A DNA stretch of 64,000 nt from Brevipalpus yothersi (lineage: Eukaryota > Arthropoda > Arachnida > Trombidiformes > Tenuipalpidae), in assembly GCA_003956705.1 (NCBI GenBank), contig QZCP01000434.1, positions 4,484 through 68,483 of the forward strand, read 5' to 3'. This document shows, piece after piece, positions 37,592-50,700 of the stretch (position 1 is the stretch's first letter; every line of letters starts with the position of its first letter). The notes beneath the pieces were generated by a model. It saw nothing but the letters and a program-made list of their open reading frames with translations. It did no database searches and was not told where the DNA came from. Both the position numbers and the translations under genes were made by a program.

Positions 37592-37772
37592 AAGTGACGA
37601 GAAAGTATCTCTCAGTTGATACATATTTTTTTTTGCTCTCTCACACTTTTTTTCTATGGAGATTCTCAATTCTTCCTCTCCTTCTCCTCCCACCTGATAA
37701 TGATGAGGTACGTATCAGCTTCTTGATTTCGTATTTCATTTTTTTCCTTTTTTCCATCCCCTTCCCCATGAA

Positions 37773-37834
<62 letters not shown>

Positions 37835-38040
37835 TGGGTAACCCAATAACTTAATATCGAAAGGCTTGGAATCAGCACCGCCTCATGTCGCTTATGAGAA
37901 TCTTTCTAGTTGCAACTAGCATGCTGTAGCATTTTGAATTAATCGTAATAGGTATATACAAATACACACTCACACCGGTGTGTATGTGAGTTGAGAAGTA
38001 TTGTTCTTTGTCTTCAAAATTAGTGGCATATGTGTGAGTC

Positions 38041-38073
<33 letters not shown>

Positions 38074-40860
38074 CTATGCGTTTGTGTGCCTGTGCGGTGT
38101 AAGTCGATTGTTCTAGTTAAATCGGATGAAAAATTTCCCATTGATCAAGCAAGGCCGACGGGCCTCTTGTATCGACCTCGAATTTCTACTCGTTCATGAC
38201 AGAATTCGGGTGATCTTGTCATTAAATGAACACATGTATAGACAACTGGATAGGGTACATTGAAAGAGAGAAAAAAAAGATAAAACAAAACGTTGCGACG
38301 ATAAACGAAGAGCACAGCTCAATATCAAATGACATACTGTCAATGATTATCAATCGAAATTAGAGTCTGTCTCTTTTTCTCTTTCTAGTATATCAACTAG
38401 TTTCTCTCTCTTGATCAAACGATCGTGAAATGATCTACTTTGGTTACTGATGATGATGGCGGCTGCTGATGATCATGAGGATGTTGGACATTTGATATGA
38501 AAATTACCAGAATCAGATGGACCAGAAAAAAATCGCTCTTTTTTGTGGGCAAAAAAGGTAGAATTTCTTTGATGCTCATGTTATCATTGGAGTAAATAAC
38601 TCTTGTTATTTTTTGTTCAGATGATTTTCAAATTCTCAAGTCGATGTCAAGTGTCTACGACATTTGTAATGCCTAATTTGATCGAAAGTTCTCGAATTTT
38701 TCTCCATAGACCATTCACGATAGAGTACCACATGATGGTGAAAAACGGTAATAATTTATGCAAAAATGGTGTAGCCTTATATGATGTTACGAATAAAAAG
38801 AACTCATAATATATACAGAAACACACACACACACTCACATATGATGAGCTTTCTATCAATGATAATGGTTGAGGCCAATGTCTTTGGTTTATTCGACGAG
38901 TTACCTTGACTTCGAAATGTAGTCTCGATGATACAGCTTCGAAAGCTTTATAAATATATATGTACATGTGTGTGTGAGAGTGAATATATGTATATATTCC
39001 AGGTAGAAAGAGAAAGAGAAAATCACCATAAAACTTACTCATTTACGGTGTAATACAACTGATTATCATATAAATTATCACCTGTGTGTTTCCAATATTC
39101 TGTTTAGTAGAATTAAAAAAAATTCTGTCATGTTTTCCCTCTTATCTATCTCTCTATCTCTTCCACTTTTAAAACCTTATTTTTCAATCTTGTATCATCA
39201 CTCTGAACCTTCTATTCTAATCTGATTTTTTTTCTGATATACAGCATCACCATTATCATTATCATCATATTCATCACATGAAATTTGGGAAAAATATATT
39301 TTTTTTCGAATTTCTTACCTCCAGCAACTTCAACAAAATCTTCTCCACTTGCTCGATACACTTCTATGTATCGTTGTCCAATATGATGCTTGTGTCTCTT
39401 CAAAGCCATATCTCGATGCTCTTGATTAACAAATCTTACCAATGCTTCACCATTTCGACGACCCAAAGCACTAAGACACAATGCAACTCCACCTCTGTTG
39501 AAAAAAAATTATACATACACATACACACAGAGGATCCACAATAAACATATATGAGAAAAAGGAAGAAAAAAAGAGAGAGAAATGAATTAATACAATATAA
39601 TGATGATTAGTTTCAATCTTAACGGGTACCCTTGATACCTGAGTACCCTGAAAGGTTAATCCATCAAAGCATTTAACCAATGAAGCTGTATTCAATTTTA
39701 TAACCACATAAATCCAATAAGCTTATAGAGTTAGCCTTACAAAGTCACAAAACTACTACATTAGCAATTAAAGTTATACTCCATAGCCAATAGGGCACAC
39801 ACGTGTAATAAACCACAGATAGATAGAGAGAGAGAGAAAAGAGATGGATTAAATATCGAAAATATACACATATTCCATCTTATTAGATTTTGTTTGCCGT
39901 TGAGGTTAATTTTGATGCCAAATTCTTTTTTGTGCAATTTTTTTTTCTTGTCTATCTTTTCCATCATGAATACTTGAAAATATTTATATCCATTGATACA
40001 GAACCCTGATTGCGATTGACTGTGTGTGTGTGTGTGTTCAGATTTTTATATTGATAACACATTTTGACAAATATTCACCAATGTCAATCAAAATTTATCT
40101 AAAATTTTCAATGTCAGATAAGTGAAGAAGATAATGTCTAATGACAAAAAAAAATTATATGCACAAAAAAGAGAGAGAGAGAGAGAAAATTTGGCATCTC
40201 AGAATGTTCTGCATATACATATACATATATAGAATAGCCATGAATAGCCCCCAAGGTGTGTATATTAGATAATGATGATGGCCTATCAATGGTAATTTTT
40301 TTCTCTTCTACTCCCAACTTCTCTTCAAAAGCCAATCACATATCAACCAAAGGGATCCCTTCAAATACTGACAATTTTCAACAACTACTGTATTTTTACC
40401 TCTTTTTTCTCGGATCAAGCTTCTTGTTGATATCTTATCCAATCAAAATATCGGTTGCTGGCCTGGAAAGTTGGAAAAAAATTCTACTAAATTCATTTTT
40501 TTTCACGAAGAATTTTGAAGAGTTTTTTCTTTCTTCAATTGCCTATCGAGATACAAAATTCTTTGGGCTAAAATTTTTCTGTTGGATAGGTATCTCATGT
40601 ATATAATATTTCAATCCACTTTCGTGGACAAAATATAGCAATGAAAAGGTCCCTGTAAGCTAGGCAAAAATATGCAAAAAAAAATCAACAAGAGAGAGCT
40701 GGGAATATTTAAACATGATCAAAGATGAGAAGATTCCTCAACCATTCATTAAAATGAAGAAATTGAGACGCAACAGTATAATGATTGTCAAGTCTGAAAT
40801 ATTTTTCGAAAATGTGTGTGTGTGTTCTGGAAGATGTTCACAGATAGAAACTCAAAAAGA

Positions 40861-40931
<71 letters not shown>

Positions 40932-43900
40932 TAAGAAAGTTAAGATGATGATCTGAATGATCAAGATCATCATCATTATCAACATTCGGTGAGCTTCAAC
41001 ACTGACAGTTTGAGTATCGATTTTTTGAAACTTCAGGTACACCAAGAGACAGGTAGATGGGTAGCCCAGAGGCATAAAGTTTTTCATGGGCACGAATGAT
41101 GAATGTTCAAGTAATAATAAAAACACTTTATGGGACATTTCATGGGCTAATGGTGAGCAAAAGTGAGAACGAGAAGAAGAAGAAGAAGAAGTAAATTGTC
41201 ATCCTGTAATCATCAAGCGTTGATTTTATATTTTCTCAAAAATTTTCACAAACTATTTAACTTTCTTTCTTTCTCTCTCTCTCTCTCTCTCAACCGAAAA
41301 TCAGTTTTTTCAATTCTTCAAATTCAACTCAAATGATGATGGATAATCAATGAGCGACAATGACCTGACTAGGGACATGCTAGACTGATTGTAAGTATTG
41401 ATACATGCAATCAGTATGTTCAATGGTTTGGAAGTAAATGTTATCTCTCTCTTTTCCAGATATTCCTGAAAAAGAAATAAAAATAAAGATTTTCACTCAC
41501 TTCCTATCCTTCTACGATTAGTTCAGGCTTCGTGTATGTAGCTTGACGAGATATTCTTCATTCAGATAGTGGATATGTGTGTATCATATCTCGATTGCTA
41601 TTTCAACGATAAGCCGTTAAATTTTCTTTTTCTATCCCATAAAAATCTGTGGTTTCATGGACCGTGTTGATATTAGATCCATTGTAATTACTCAAATATC
41701 TACACATACACATACATGTACATGTGTATGCAATCTTTATTTTCTTTCACCGATTATGCCCGGCTTAAAATTGACTTATTCTCAATTCTCCATCTACCTC
41801 GGGAATATTCGTGTGTATTCCAATTTTTCGGATAGCCCTCCTCATGGCTTACTATATTCACAAGTCACTCTAGCAAGACCAACAATCATTTTCATTTATC
41901 TTTTCTCATCTGTTAGACACTTTCGTGAGAGGCAAACAAATATACAAGCTTCAGTTTTCACATCACGCACACATTTAAGCCCAAAAAAGAGGAAGATGAT
42001 TGAATACTTTTGATAATTATCAAATAAAGTATACCTCTACTTATACATCTATCTGTCGAGCCAAAAGACATTGGAATCTGAGTCAAAATTTTCAATGATC
42101 ATCAACCATGGAGTGAACAGACTTTGATAAATAACCTATTTATGAACCATATCAATAGTAATATTGACCCCAGAGGCTCTCAGAAATATCAGCAGTACTC
42201 AAAAGTTTTCCTCTCAACCCATGAAATTCATCAGGTCAAAGTTGTGGAAAGTCCCTTTAGTAATAGAATTTGCTCTCCAATAGTCTTCAATCTGTCAAAT
42301 CATGTATATCACTGAGCTCAGATCTCATATTATCAACGAAAATCTAGATTCAAAATCGGAAATAACAGAAAAATTGAGCTCTAGGGAAGCAGAGACAACG
42401 AATTTAGGAAAAAGGGTTTCCAGAGGAACGAAACGAAAAACTAACCAAAAATTGGCAACATTGTAATCATGATACTTTTCTCACTACAAGAGAGAGAATT
42501 ACTCTCTCTATTTCCTAATGACAAAACCCTAATTAGATAATGCAACAGTCCCTTGACTACGTGTGTGTGATTTTTGCTGGCTACTCCAGAGGCTGACTCC
42601 TTTGTTTACGGTATGATAATTCATATTTAATGCCATAGAAGCGTGTAAAATGATAATAAATGCAAAATCGGTGAACTTCATTAGTCTACGACAAGTCTGG
42701 ACGACTTAATTTAACTTTGGCTAGACATTGAAAATTTGAATACCTGAGAAGGAGTAATTATGAGCAAAAGCAAAGATAAGAGTATAAAGAAGAAGAAAAA
42801 AAACGTCTCAACGAACGCTAAGCGAATATTCTGTTTCAGTAATTTTTTTCCGCTAATAATGATCTTTTGATAATGATCCGCCTAATAGACTATCAAATGA
42901 TGTCAACGGAATTGTGATTGATGAACTATTCTTTATCTAATTCATCAGTTCTGATGAGAAGAATTGCTAATCATTTTACCCAAAAAAAGAGTAAAGGCAC
43001 TGAAAACAAAACAGAAGAACCCAAAATTACTTACTTGACAGGATTGAGTCCTACGAAAAATTTGGCTATATCTTGATCAGATGATTGCCATGGTAAACCT
43101 CGGGCCCGAACTACTGTATTTCCATCGACAAGTTCATTTTTACTGTATATTCCTGGTTCAAGTCGCTTATTGATAATCTCAGGATCATCGAATTTGTGAC
43201 CATCGGTAATGAGACGGATCAATATTTTACTGATGTTTTGTAGCTTTCGAATTACACAATCGGCAGAACCATCAGGTTCTATTGTTAAATCTGAGGAGAA
43301 AAAATAAAGATATGATTAAATTCACAATTCGCGTTTCTATTTGCATTTCAATAATTGGTAAGGAAAACTTTTTGCTCCGGAATTAGATTGATAAGAGACC
43401 AACAATTCGTTCCCAAATTGCTGCTCGATCGAACTTAAAATGGAACTTGATATTTATAGCACACAAGTTCTACAGAACTTTCCATATTCGTTAACTATGA
43501 TCAAGTTTCTAATGATACAAATTAGCTGGGACAGATGGAATGCTATCTTTTCCTAGAATAGTTCTGAAAGAATCGATCCTCTAGTTGTTATTCAGAATGA
43601 GGTGGAAAAATTTAAAAATAAGCATGTAAACTTGTTGAAAAATCTAGTAGAAAATCTATTGAATAGTTTTCCAAGAATCTTTCTTCTTCGATGACATGCA
43701 TGAATAGTATTCCAATCTGTTCAAAATTCAACAAATTATCATCATGTCATGTTGAAATTGAAAATGGACATGATTTGGTCCAATTAACTTCTAAGAATAG
43801 GGTCTCTGGTGAGTGAAAGTCACGAGTCAAGAATTTTACATGAGCATACATGTATGATGAACACAGAGAGATGAATGGGTTGTATCTGAAGAATTTGATG

Positions 43901-45652
43901 AGAAAAGAAAAGTTCAGTGTATAACTAGAGAGATAGAAAGAGAAAAGATGAACGTATCATCAAATTGTTGGAGATGAGAGAGGATACAGAGAATTTTGAG
44001 CTGCACGATTTTTCGTGCAGACAAAGTTCTTATAAGCAAGAAAAAGAAATCATAAGATGATCATAGTCAATTCAAATATCGATTGGTAATTGGTCAAGTG
44101 AGAAGAAAAAAGATTCTGAACAGAGAGAAAATCAGAACGAGTGGGTGTCCAATGATTTGTCAAATTGAGTAGATCATTTCAGCAAAAGTTCTGAGTGATG
44201 CTACTCAGCAATGTTCATAAATCCCTGAAATTGCTCAGTATCATTCATTCAGAAAGGCTTTTAGGCATTTTTTTATTCAATAGAAAGGATTCCGCTCTCT
44301 ACTAATTGCAAAACTCTCATAGTTCATGGGAAATAAGAAGAACAAAAACACCAATATGAGGGCAATTATTTTCGGAACTTTCCAGAACAGGTGAAGAACT
44401 TTTGGTTATCACAAATCCTAATGGAAGCTTATTTCTGATCCAAAAGCTAGAAATTATCAATTCCAATGCAAAGTGTGTAGGTTAATGTCAAAATACTGTA
44501 AAATTGAGCATCTTCAGCACTCAAAACTCAGAATTGAAGTGTTTTAGATTGAAATTAGCCCCTTTTTGCTTGAAAACGGTATAATTTGACGGCATTTGGA
44601 CAAAAATTTTGCCTAATATTAATAGTATTGAGTTTTTCGCTTGATTCTCAGCTTCGTTTGAGTTTCCTGATGCACAAAAGTTGTCTGTTTTCATCTAAAA
44701 TTCAAAATAGAGTTCATCAAAACTCTAAATTTTTGTATTTATTCCAGGTAAATTAAAGGCCTGGAACTTAACTAACGTAAGTGAAGTAGTGTTTCAGCCA
44801 CTAAATGGATGGTTTTTAGAGAAAGTTCTTCAATTTTAACATTCCATAGATCCTCGAACAAAGTGTCAACCTAGTTCGCTTAGTTGATGGATAATTTTCC
44901 TGTCTAATATTGATCATCTTGCTTCGATAAGTTGAATAATTAAGTTTCCAGTGTGTCGAATGTGAGTTCTAGAACATTTTCAATTTTTTCAAATAGAATT
45001 TCCTCTATTCTTCCCACAGATTTGTCGCCTCTATTCTCACAATTGTTTGTATAGTTCTGATCTTTGAACATCATCTATTGACCAATTCATCCATATAATT
45101 GAGAAACATGAGAGGTGGATAAGGGTTTCATGAAAAATTTCTCACAATTTTTCAACAAGCTATAGTTAGAAAGAAGAAAGATGATTGTTTTCCAGACAAA
45201 AACAATTCCAAGTCTCTCTAAAAGACAGATTTTGATTCTGAAGCTATTGAAAAATAGACAGAATAGACAAAGATGAGGTTAAGAATGAAGTTAAATACCA
45301 CAACATTGACCTTACATTTAAGTTGAAGATTGATTGTTTTTCTATCTTCTTTATAGAATAACATGATGGAATAAAAGATAGAATGTATTGAAAAACTTGA
45401 GATAGAAACTCTTGAGAAAGACGAATATTGTCGTAAAAGAGTCATTGAATGACAATTGTTTTTTGTTTATGTGTTCAAAAATTTTCGATTTGATCAGCAA
45501 ACTTTTTTTTTCTCTCTCTCTCTCTCCTTCATTAAAGTCAAACAAATTAGTCGGAAAACGATTAAAAAATACCTTCAAGATTCCCCATCTAAATTGGCCA
45601 GTTTTTTTCTTATCTAATTTTTGATTATTTCACCTAAACTTCTGTCTTTCTC

Positions 45653-45703
<51 letters not shown>

Positions 45704-47569
45704 CTCTTTCGATCTCCTTATTTCATCATAATTAAGATGATTTCATGAACAACATTTCGATTGATGTACTCAACATCTCAAGTCTGACCTGAGTCGAAAC
45801 TTTACTATACTGAACTATTGAAACAGAAGAGCTATGAGTGCAGAAGATCTAGTTCGCGGACTGATGATGTCGGCAATCGGTGATCTTTCTCTCTCTCTCT
45901 CTCACATGATTATGAAATAACGGATCAATTTGAAACCTATATATAAGTTTTCAACTCACATTATAACGGTAAATTTTGTCTGTGTCGAGTGTTTCCAGGT
46001 GGTGGATAGTGAGTGTTTGGATTAATCATAATGAAGACAACAATATTTCTAATGTTAATATCTTCGGTTCTAATATTGGCTCTCTCTGAGGAGATGGAAG
46101 GTTACAATAGGATCGGCTCTTGGCGATCCAAAATGAGTGAAGATGACAAGAAATGGGAAGATGAATTCAAAGACGATATGTTTGAACTTCCGATGAAGGT
46201 GGGCTTCAAGTGGTTGAAATTTTTTGATTTTAACTTGTTGATTTTTGTGGAAATTAGTCAATAACTTTGGATGAATTTCAAACTCCATGCCGGTGTGATT
46301 CTATGCACATTTATACATATAATTGATCTTGATTGATTTTATCAATTTGATAGGAACGGAAAAAGCATCATGGACATGGACATGGATGGGGTCATCATGG
46401 GCACCATGAGCATCATCATGGATGGGGTGAGTTTTAGAGGGAAATGATATGATCCAACCGAAAAAATTTCGATTCTAAGTTATGCTAATTCCATATATAT
46501 CGAACAGGCCATCATGGACATGGACATGGACATGGACACGGTCATGGCCACCATCATGGATGGGGTGCGTTTAATAGGATTCCTAACCAATTCTGGTTGT
46601 GCTCATTCTCATGATGAAATTACTGATCAAAAATGAATATTTCAATAGGTCATCATGATCACGGGCATGGACACGGTCACGGTCATGGCCATGGTCATGG
46701 TCATGGACATCATCACGGCTGGGGTAAGTTTATCGTGATAGGTTTAATATATTCCAAAGATCATCGATATTTTTGAATCGAATTTTTGAATAAGCGATCG
46801 AATCTAATGGTCAACGAATCATTCGAATAGGTCACCACGATCATGGACATGGGCACGGACATGGCCACGGACACGGACATCATCATGGATGGGGTAAGTG
46901 ATCTTCTTTTTGATCTCTGTTTCTCGAAAAGGAAAAGGAAATAGTTCGAATGGTAAATCATAATTCTTTCCGATAGGTCATCATGGCCATGGTCATGGAC
47001 ATGGGCACGGACATGGACACGGTCATCATGGTTGGGACCATGGGTGCCACTGAATTAAGCGGTGATTCCAGAACTTTACTACCGTATTTTCAAGATAACA
47101 TATCTCAGTGTGGACTCCAATCTCTCATATTTTGATGATTATGTGATCCTCTTCTAGTCTGATTTTTTGAATCTCTCCAGCCACACACACATGCACACCT
47201 ATCACACACCCAAGATCACATCAAGTAGTGAATATTTATGTATATTATATTACAATATGTCATTGAACCTGTCTATTAGCAGCAGGTTCTTTTTTTCCAT
47301 AGTATATTTATATGTATTCTTGAGAGCTTCCGATTGCTGATTACCAGCAACCAGCAAGTGTTCATCCTGGTATTACCTATCATTCAAACACCTTCCTTTC
47401 GATGTCAGCATGATGATGATCGTGATTCGAAGCTCTCTCAAGAGAGATGCTGAAACGAAGACTTTTTGCTACGTTTATTCTTCACACATACATACACACA
47501 ATCACAACTCAACTTCAGAGCCAAAGGATCAGAAAAAAAGGAAACAATACAAGTTCATTCATTGTTCTG

Positions 47570-47611
<42 letters not shown>

Positions 47612-47731
47612 ACTCACTCACTTTCTTTGACTTTCTCTATCACTTTTAGGCTCCACTAAATCCTCTTCTCTTGGAACTTTATTCACATGATTTTTCCGAT
47701 TCTTAACTCATTCACCATACCTATCTTCCTA

Positions 47732-47794
<63 letters not shown>

Positions 47795-50700
47795 ATTCAC
47801 ATTCAAATCCCCTCAATTCAAGTGGGTAAAAATCCCCATGTAAATTGTTAGAATGTTTCAAATTAAATTGCGAAACTTTCTCTCTCACACACACTTTCTC
47901 CCTAACTCATTCTTATTCATCTATTATTCAATCTTTTATCACCATGGGGCCGATAAGCTCAATCATTTGAATGTCTATACGTGGCAGGGGTCTGAGTTGT
48001 GAAAAAAAGTGAATATGAACATGAATGAGATGGCATAGTGCTTGAGAAAATTTTCTAATCTAATTTGAGCTTCTTTTCCACTTTCTTCATTGACCTATTA
48101 ACGCTATACTTATAGAGTCTTGCCCAACTCTGGGGTCATTATAGTGGTGAAGAGTTGAACAAGCACAAGATGCGGTGCAATATTGATTGATAAATGATAA
48201 ATCGATGTTCAAATAGGAGTTTCCTTTTCCTATTTCTCTTTCCCTTTCCCTTTCTTCCCAGAGAATTATCATATTAATTCCCAAAAAGAAGCTGATTTTC
48301 AAAATACCACAGTTGTAAAAGTGTATAGAGATGATAATAAATGATATTATTCGGAATCATCTGATTTCTATTGATATGAACGAAGAAATGTTACAAAGGA
48401 GTATTTTTCCAATCTCCCTGGTAATATTAATAGTGATTGAAAAAGATGCTGGTGAAGGGCCAACATGGTTTCTACATTGAGAAGTCAAAAGTTTTCATGT
48501 TAAATTTCCAACGATTCAAGAAGATATTCAAAGAAACTTGCTGATCGCTCTCTCTTCTTTTCTTTTTCCAGGAATACTCAAAGTGAATTGCATTCAATTT
48601 CTCTAAAAATCTTGTTAGTGAGTTAATTAGTGAGAAGAGAAAATAAAATAATTGTTATTTCGAAAAAGAGAAAGAGAAAGAGAGAGCTTTATTACACAAT
48701 CATCCTTCTGTTTCTTCCGGATATTTTCTTTTCTTCTCTTCCAGCTTAACAAGGGTTTTCATGTACAGGTAATGTTTTTAGTGAACATTTCTATTCATTA
48801 GTTGAATTTTTCTCCTAGCTTACTATCGTAATAATACTTGGCTAGTGTAGCTTCAATAGGAGAGAAACTCCTCAAGCTATAAAATTGACCATTCATATTT
48901 CGTGCTGTATGCTCATGATTGGCCAGTTAGCTGATCATGACTAAGTTAACTTGAACCGATATCAAGTGAACGAATACATGTATATATGCACATATATATA
49001 TATATATATATTCTTGATAAATGGAAAGGGAGACAAGTTCACCATGCTAATATTTCAAAATCATCACACCATGGTGGTAAGAAAGAGAAAGAGAGGCAAA
49101 TTTTCATATAAGATGGATGATGTGAAGAGCCCCTTGAAGAAATGTTTTTGTAATTCAATAAGATGAAGTTAAACAGAAGAATTTCCAAGAAAATGATAAT
49201 TACGAGGAGAGAGAGAGAGAGTAAGTACAATACTTGATTATTTGAAATGGGTAAGCTCAACAATTTTTTTTTCTGTCCATGATTGAAGTTAGAATATATG
49301 GCTACTCAAAGGTATGATCATTTCCATGCAGCAATATTGGCTTTTGAAGAGGTAGAAAAGAGGAAAATTATTTATTCCCAAAAAATTGTTTCCGTGATTG
49401 TAGTTTACAATTATCATTTTAAAATGCAAGCCCACTTGTGTTACAAAATCACGAGTTTAGACAGGACAACCAGGAAGCTAGTTGACCAACTACACACACA
49501 AACCTGCATCCGAGTTGTGATCATTTAACCAAAATTAAGTTGTGATCAGTGGATTGCGAAATGTTTGTAATTAATCAATTTTTTTAGGTGAAAAAGCTCT
49601 TAAGGTCTCAAAGTTCATAAGGTGACCAAGATGTAAAAATTTCTCACATTTCTCACATTTGATGATAAGTAGCGTTTCTGATGGTCATGAAATCTTATCG
49701 CCCAAAAAATTCAAAAGTCTAGGAAATTCTTTCTCTGGGAACGGACATTCGTCAAAGTAATTGCATAGAAAAATCATCACGCTTAGTTGATATGACCATG
49801 GAAGAAAAATTTTCGACCCAAGAGCGGAAAAAGGATCAAAGAACTTGTAAATTATTTACCTCCTCTTTCATGAATATTCAACAAGATGGTACCAGCAGTG
49901 TGGTAAAGAGAGAGAGAGAGATCAGGTTAAACAGAATATCAAGAATGTGTGAATTAGTGCCACTTTGATTTGAGGGAAGGAACCATGTTTTTGGTGATAT
50001 GCTTCGATAACCTCTACTGCATAAGGCTGTATAAGGGCCTCTTGTATTCATCTATGTGAGCTTCTTTTGTCCAATATGCATACACTTTCGTTCATAATGA
50101 GAAGAGAAAGCTTTCAACAAGAATGAATGAAAATCTTGATGAGTATTCTCTCGCTATTCTATCTCTTTTCTGTTCTCATGAAAATGATCATGTCAACTTA
50201 TGGTGACACAAAAGTAGTTGAGAGAAGGAATATCTGTCATTCCATGGGCTGCAAGTAATTTTTTCCAGTATCTTACACTTGTATATCTCACACGCAAACT
50301 GCTTTCATATTGAGAATAATGGAGAACGTTCCGATACACACACACACACAAGTATGTATTGTCTTAGAGAAATGTGAGAATCAACTAGGCACGATGATGA
50401 TTTGAAATTTGAACAAAAATTAGCTGAAATACACTAATATGAGCTTCCAGAGATCATCTGGAAGGCAACCAAAGTGCTTGATGGAACAAAAAAAGTCCCA
50501 ATTTACTAGTCTAATGGACTGATAGAATTAAAGATGAGTCCCAAGAGTGCGTCAAACGGTTGCCTTGCAATTGATGACCGTGTGGTGCAAATATCAACAA
50601 TAATTTTGGGAATTCTATATCACAGACAGATGGAATGAATTGGAGAATTCTTATTTTTTTCTAGTCCCGTGAAAAAAAAGAAGATTTCCAGAAAAACTTT

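Larger units (their letters stand above)
36582..39318 (-). other. Fusilli intron with dense GA/CT and GT arrays
   Basis: Contains a GA array at about 36960-37020, a CT array at about 37776-37830, a GT array at about 38039-38067 and many shorter runs. The part next to 36581 is the putative promoter and 5' UTR of the alternative fusilli transcript. Confidence 0.7.

Noticed and set aside
41657..42013. 118-codon plus-strand frame in a fusilli intron
   Set aside because: Crosses a CA/TACA repeat, lacks any recognisable motif and has no splice partner.
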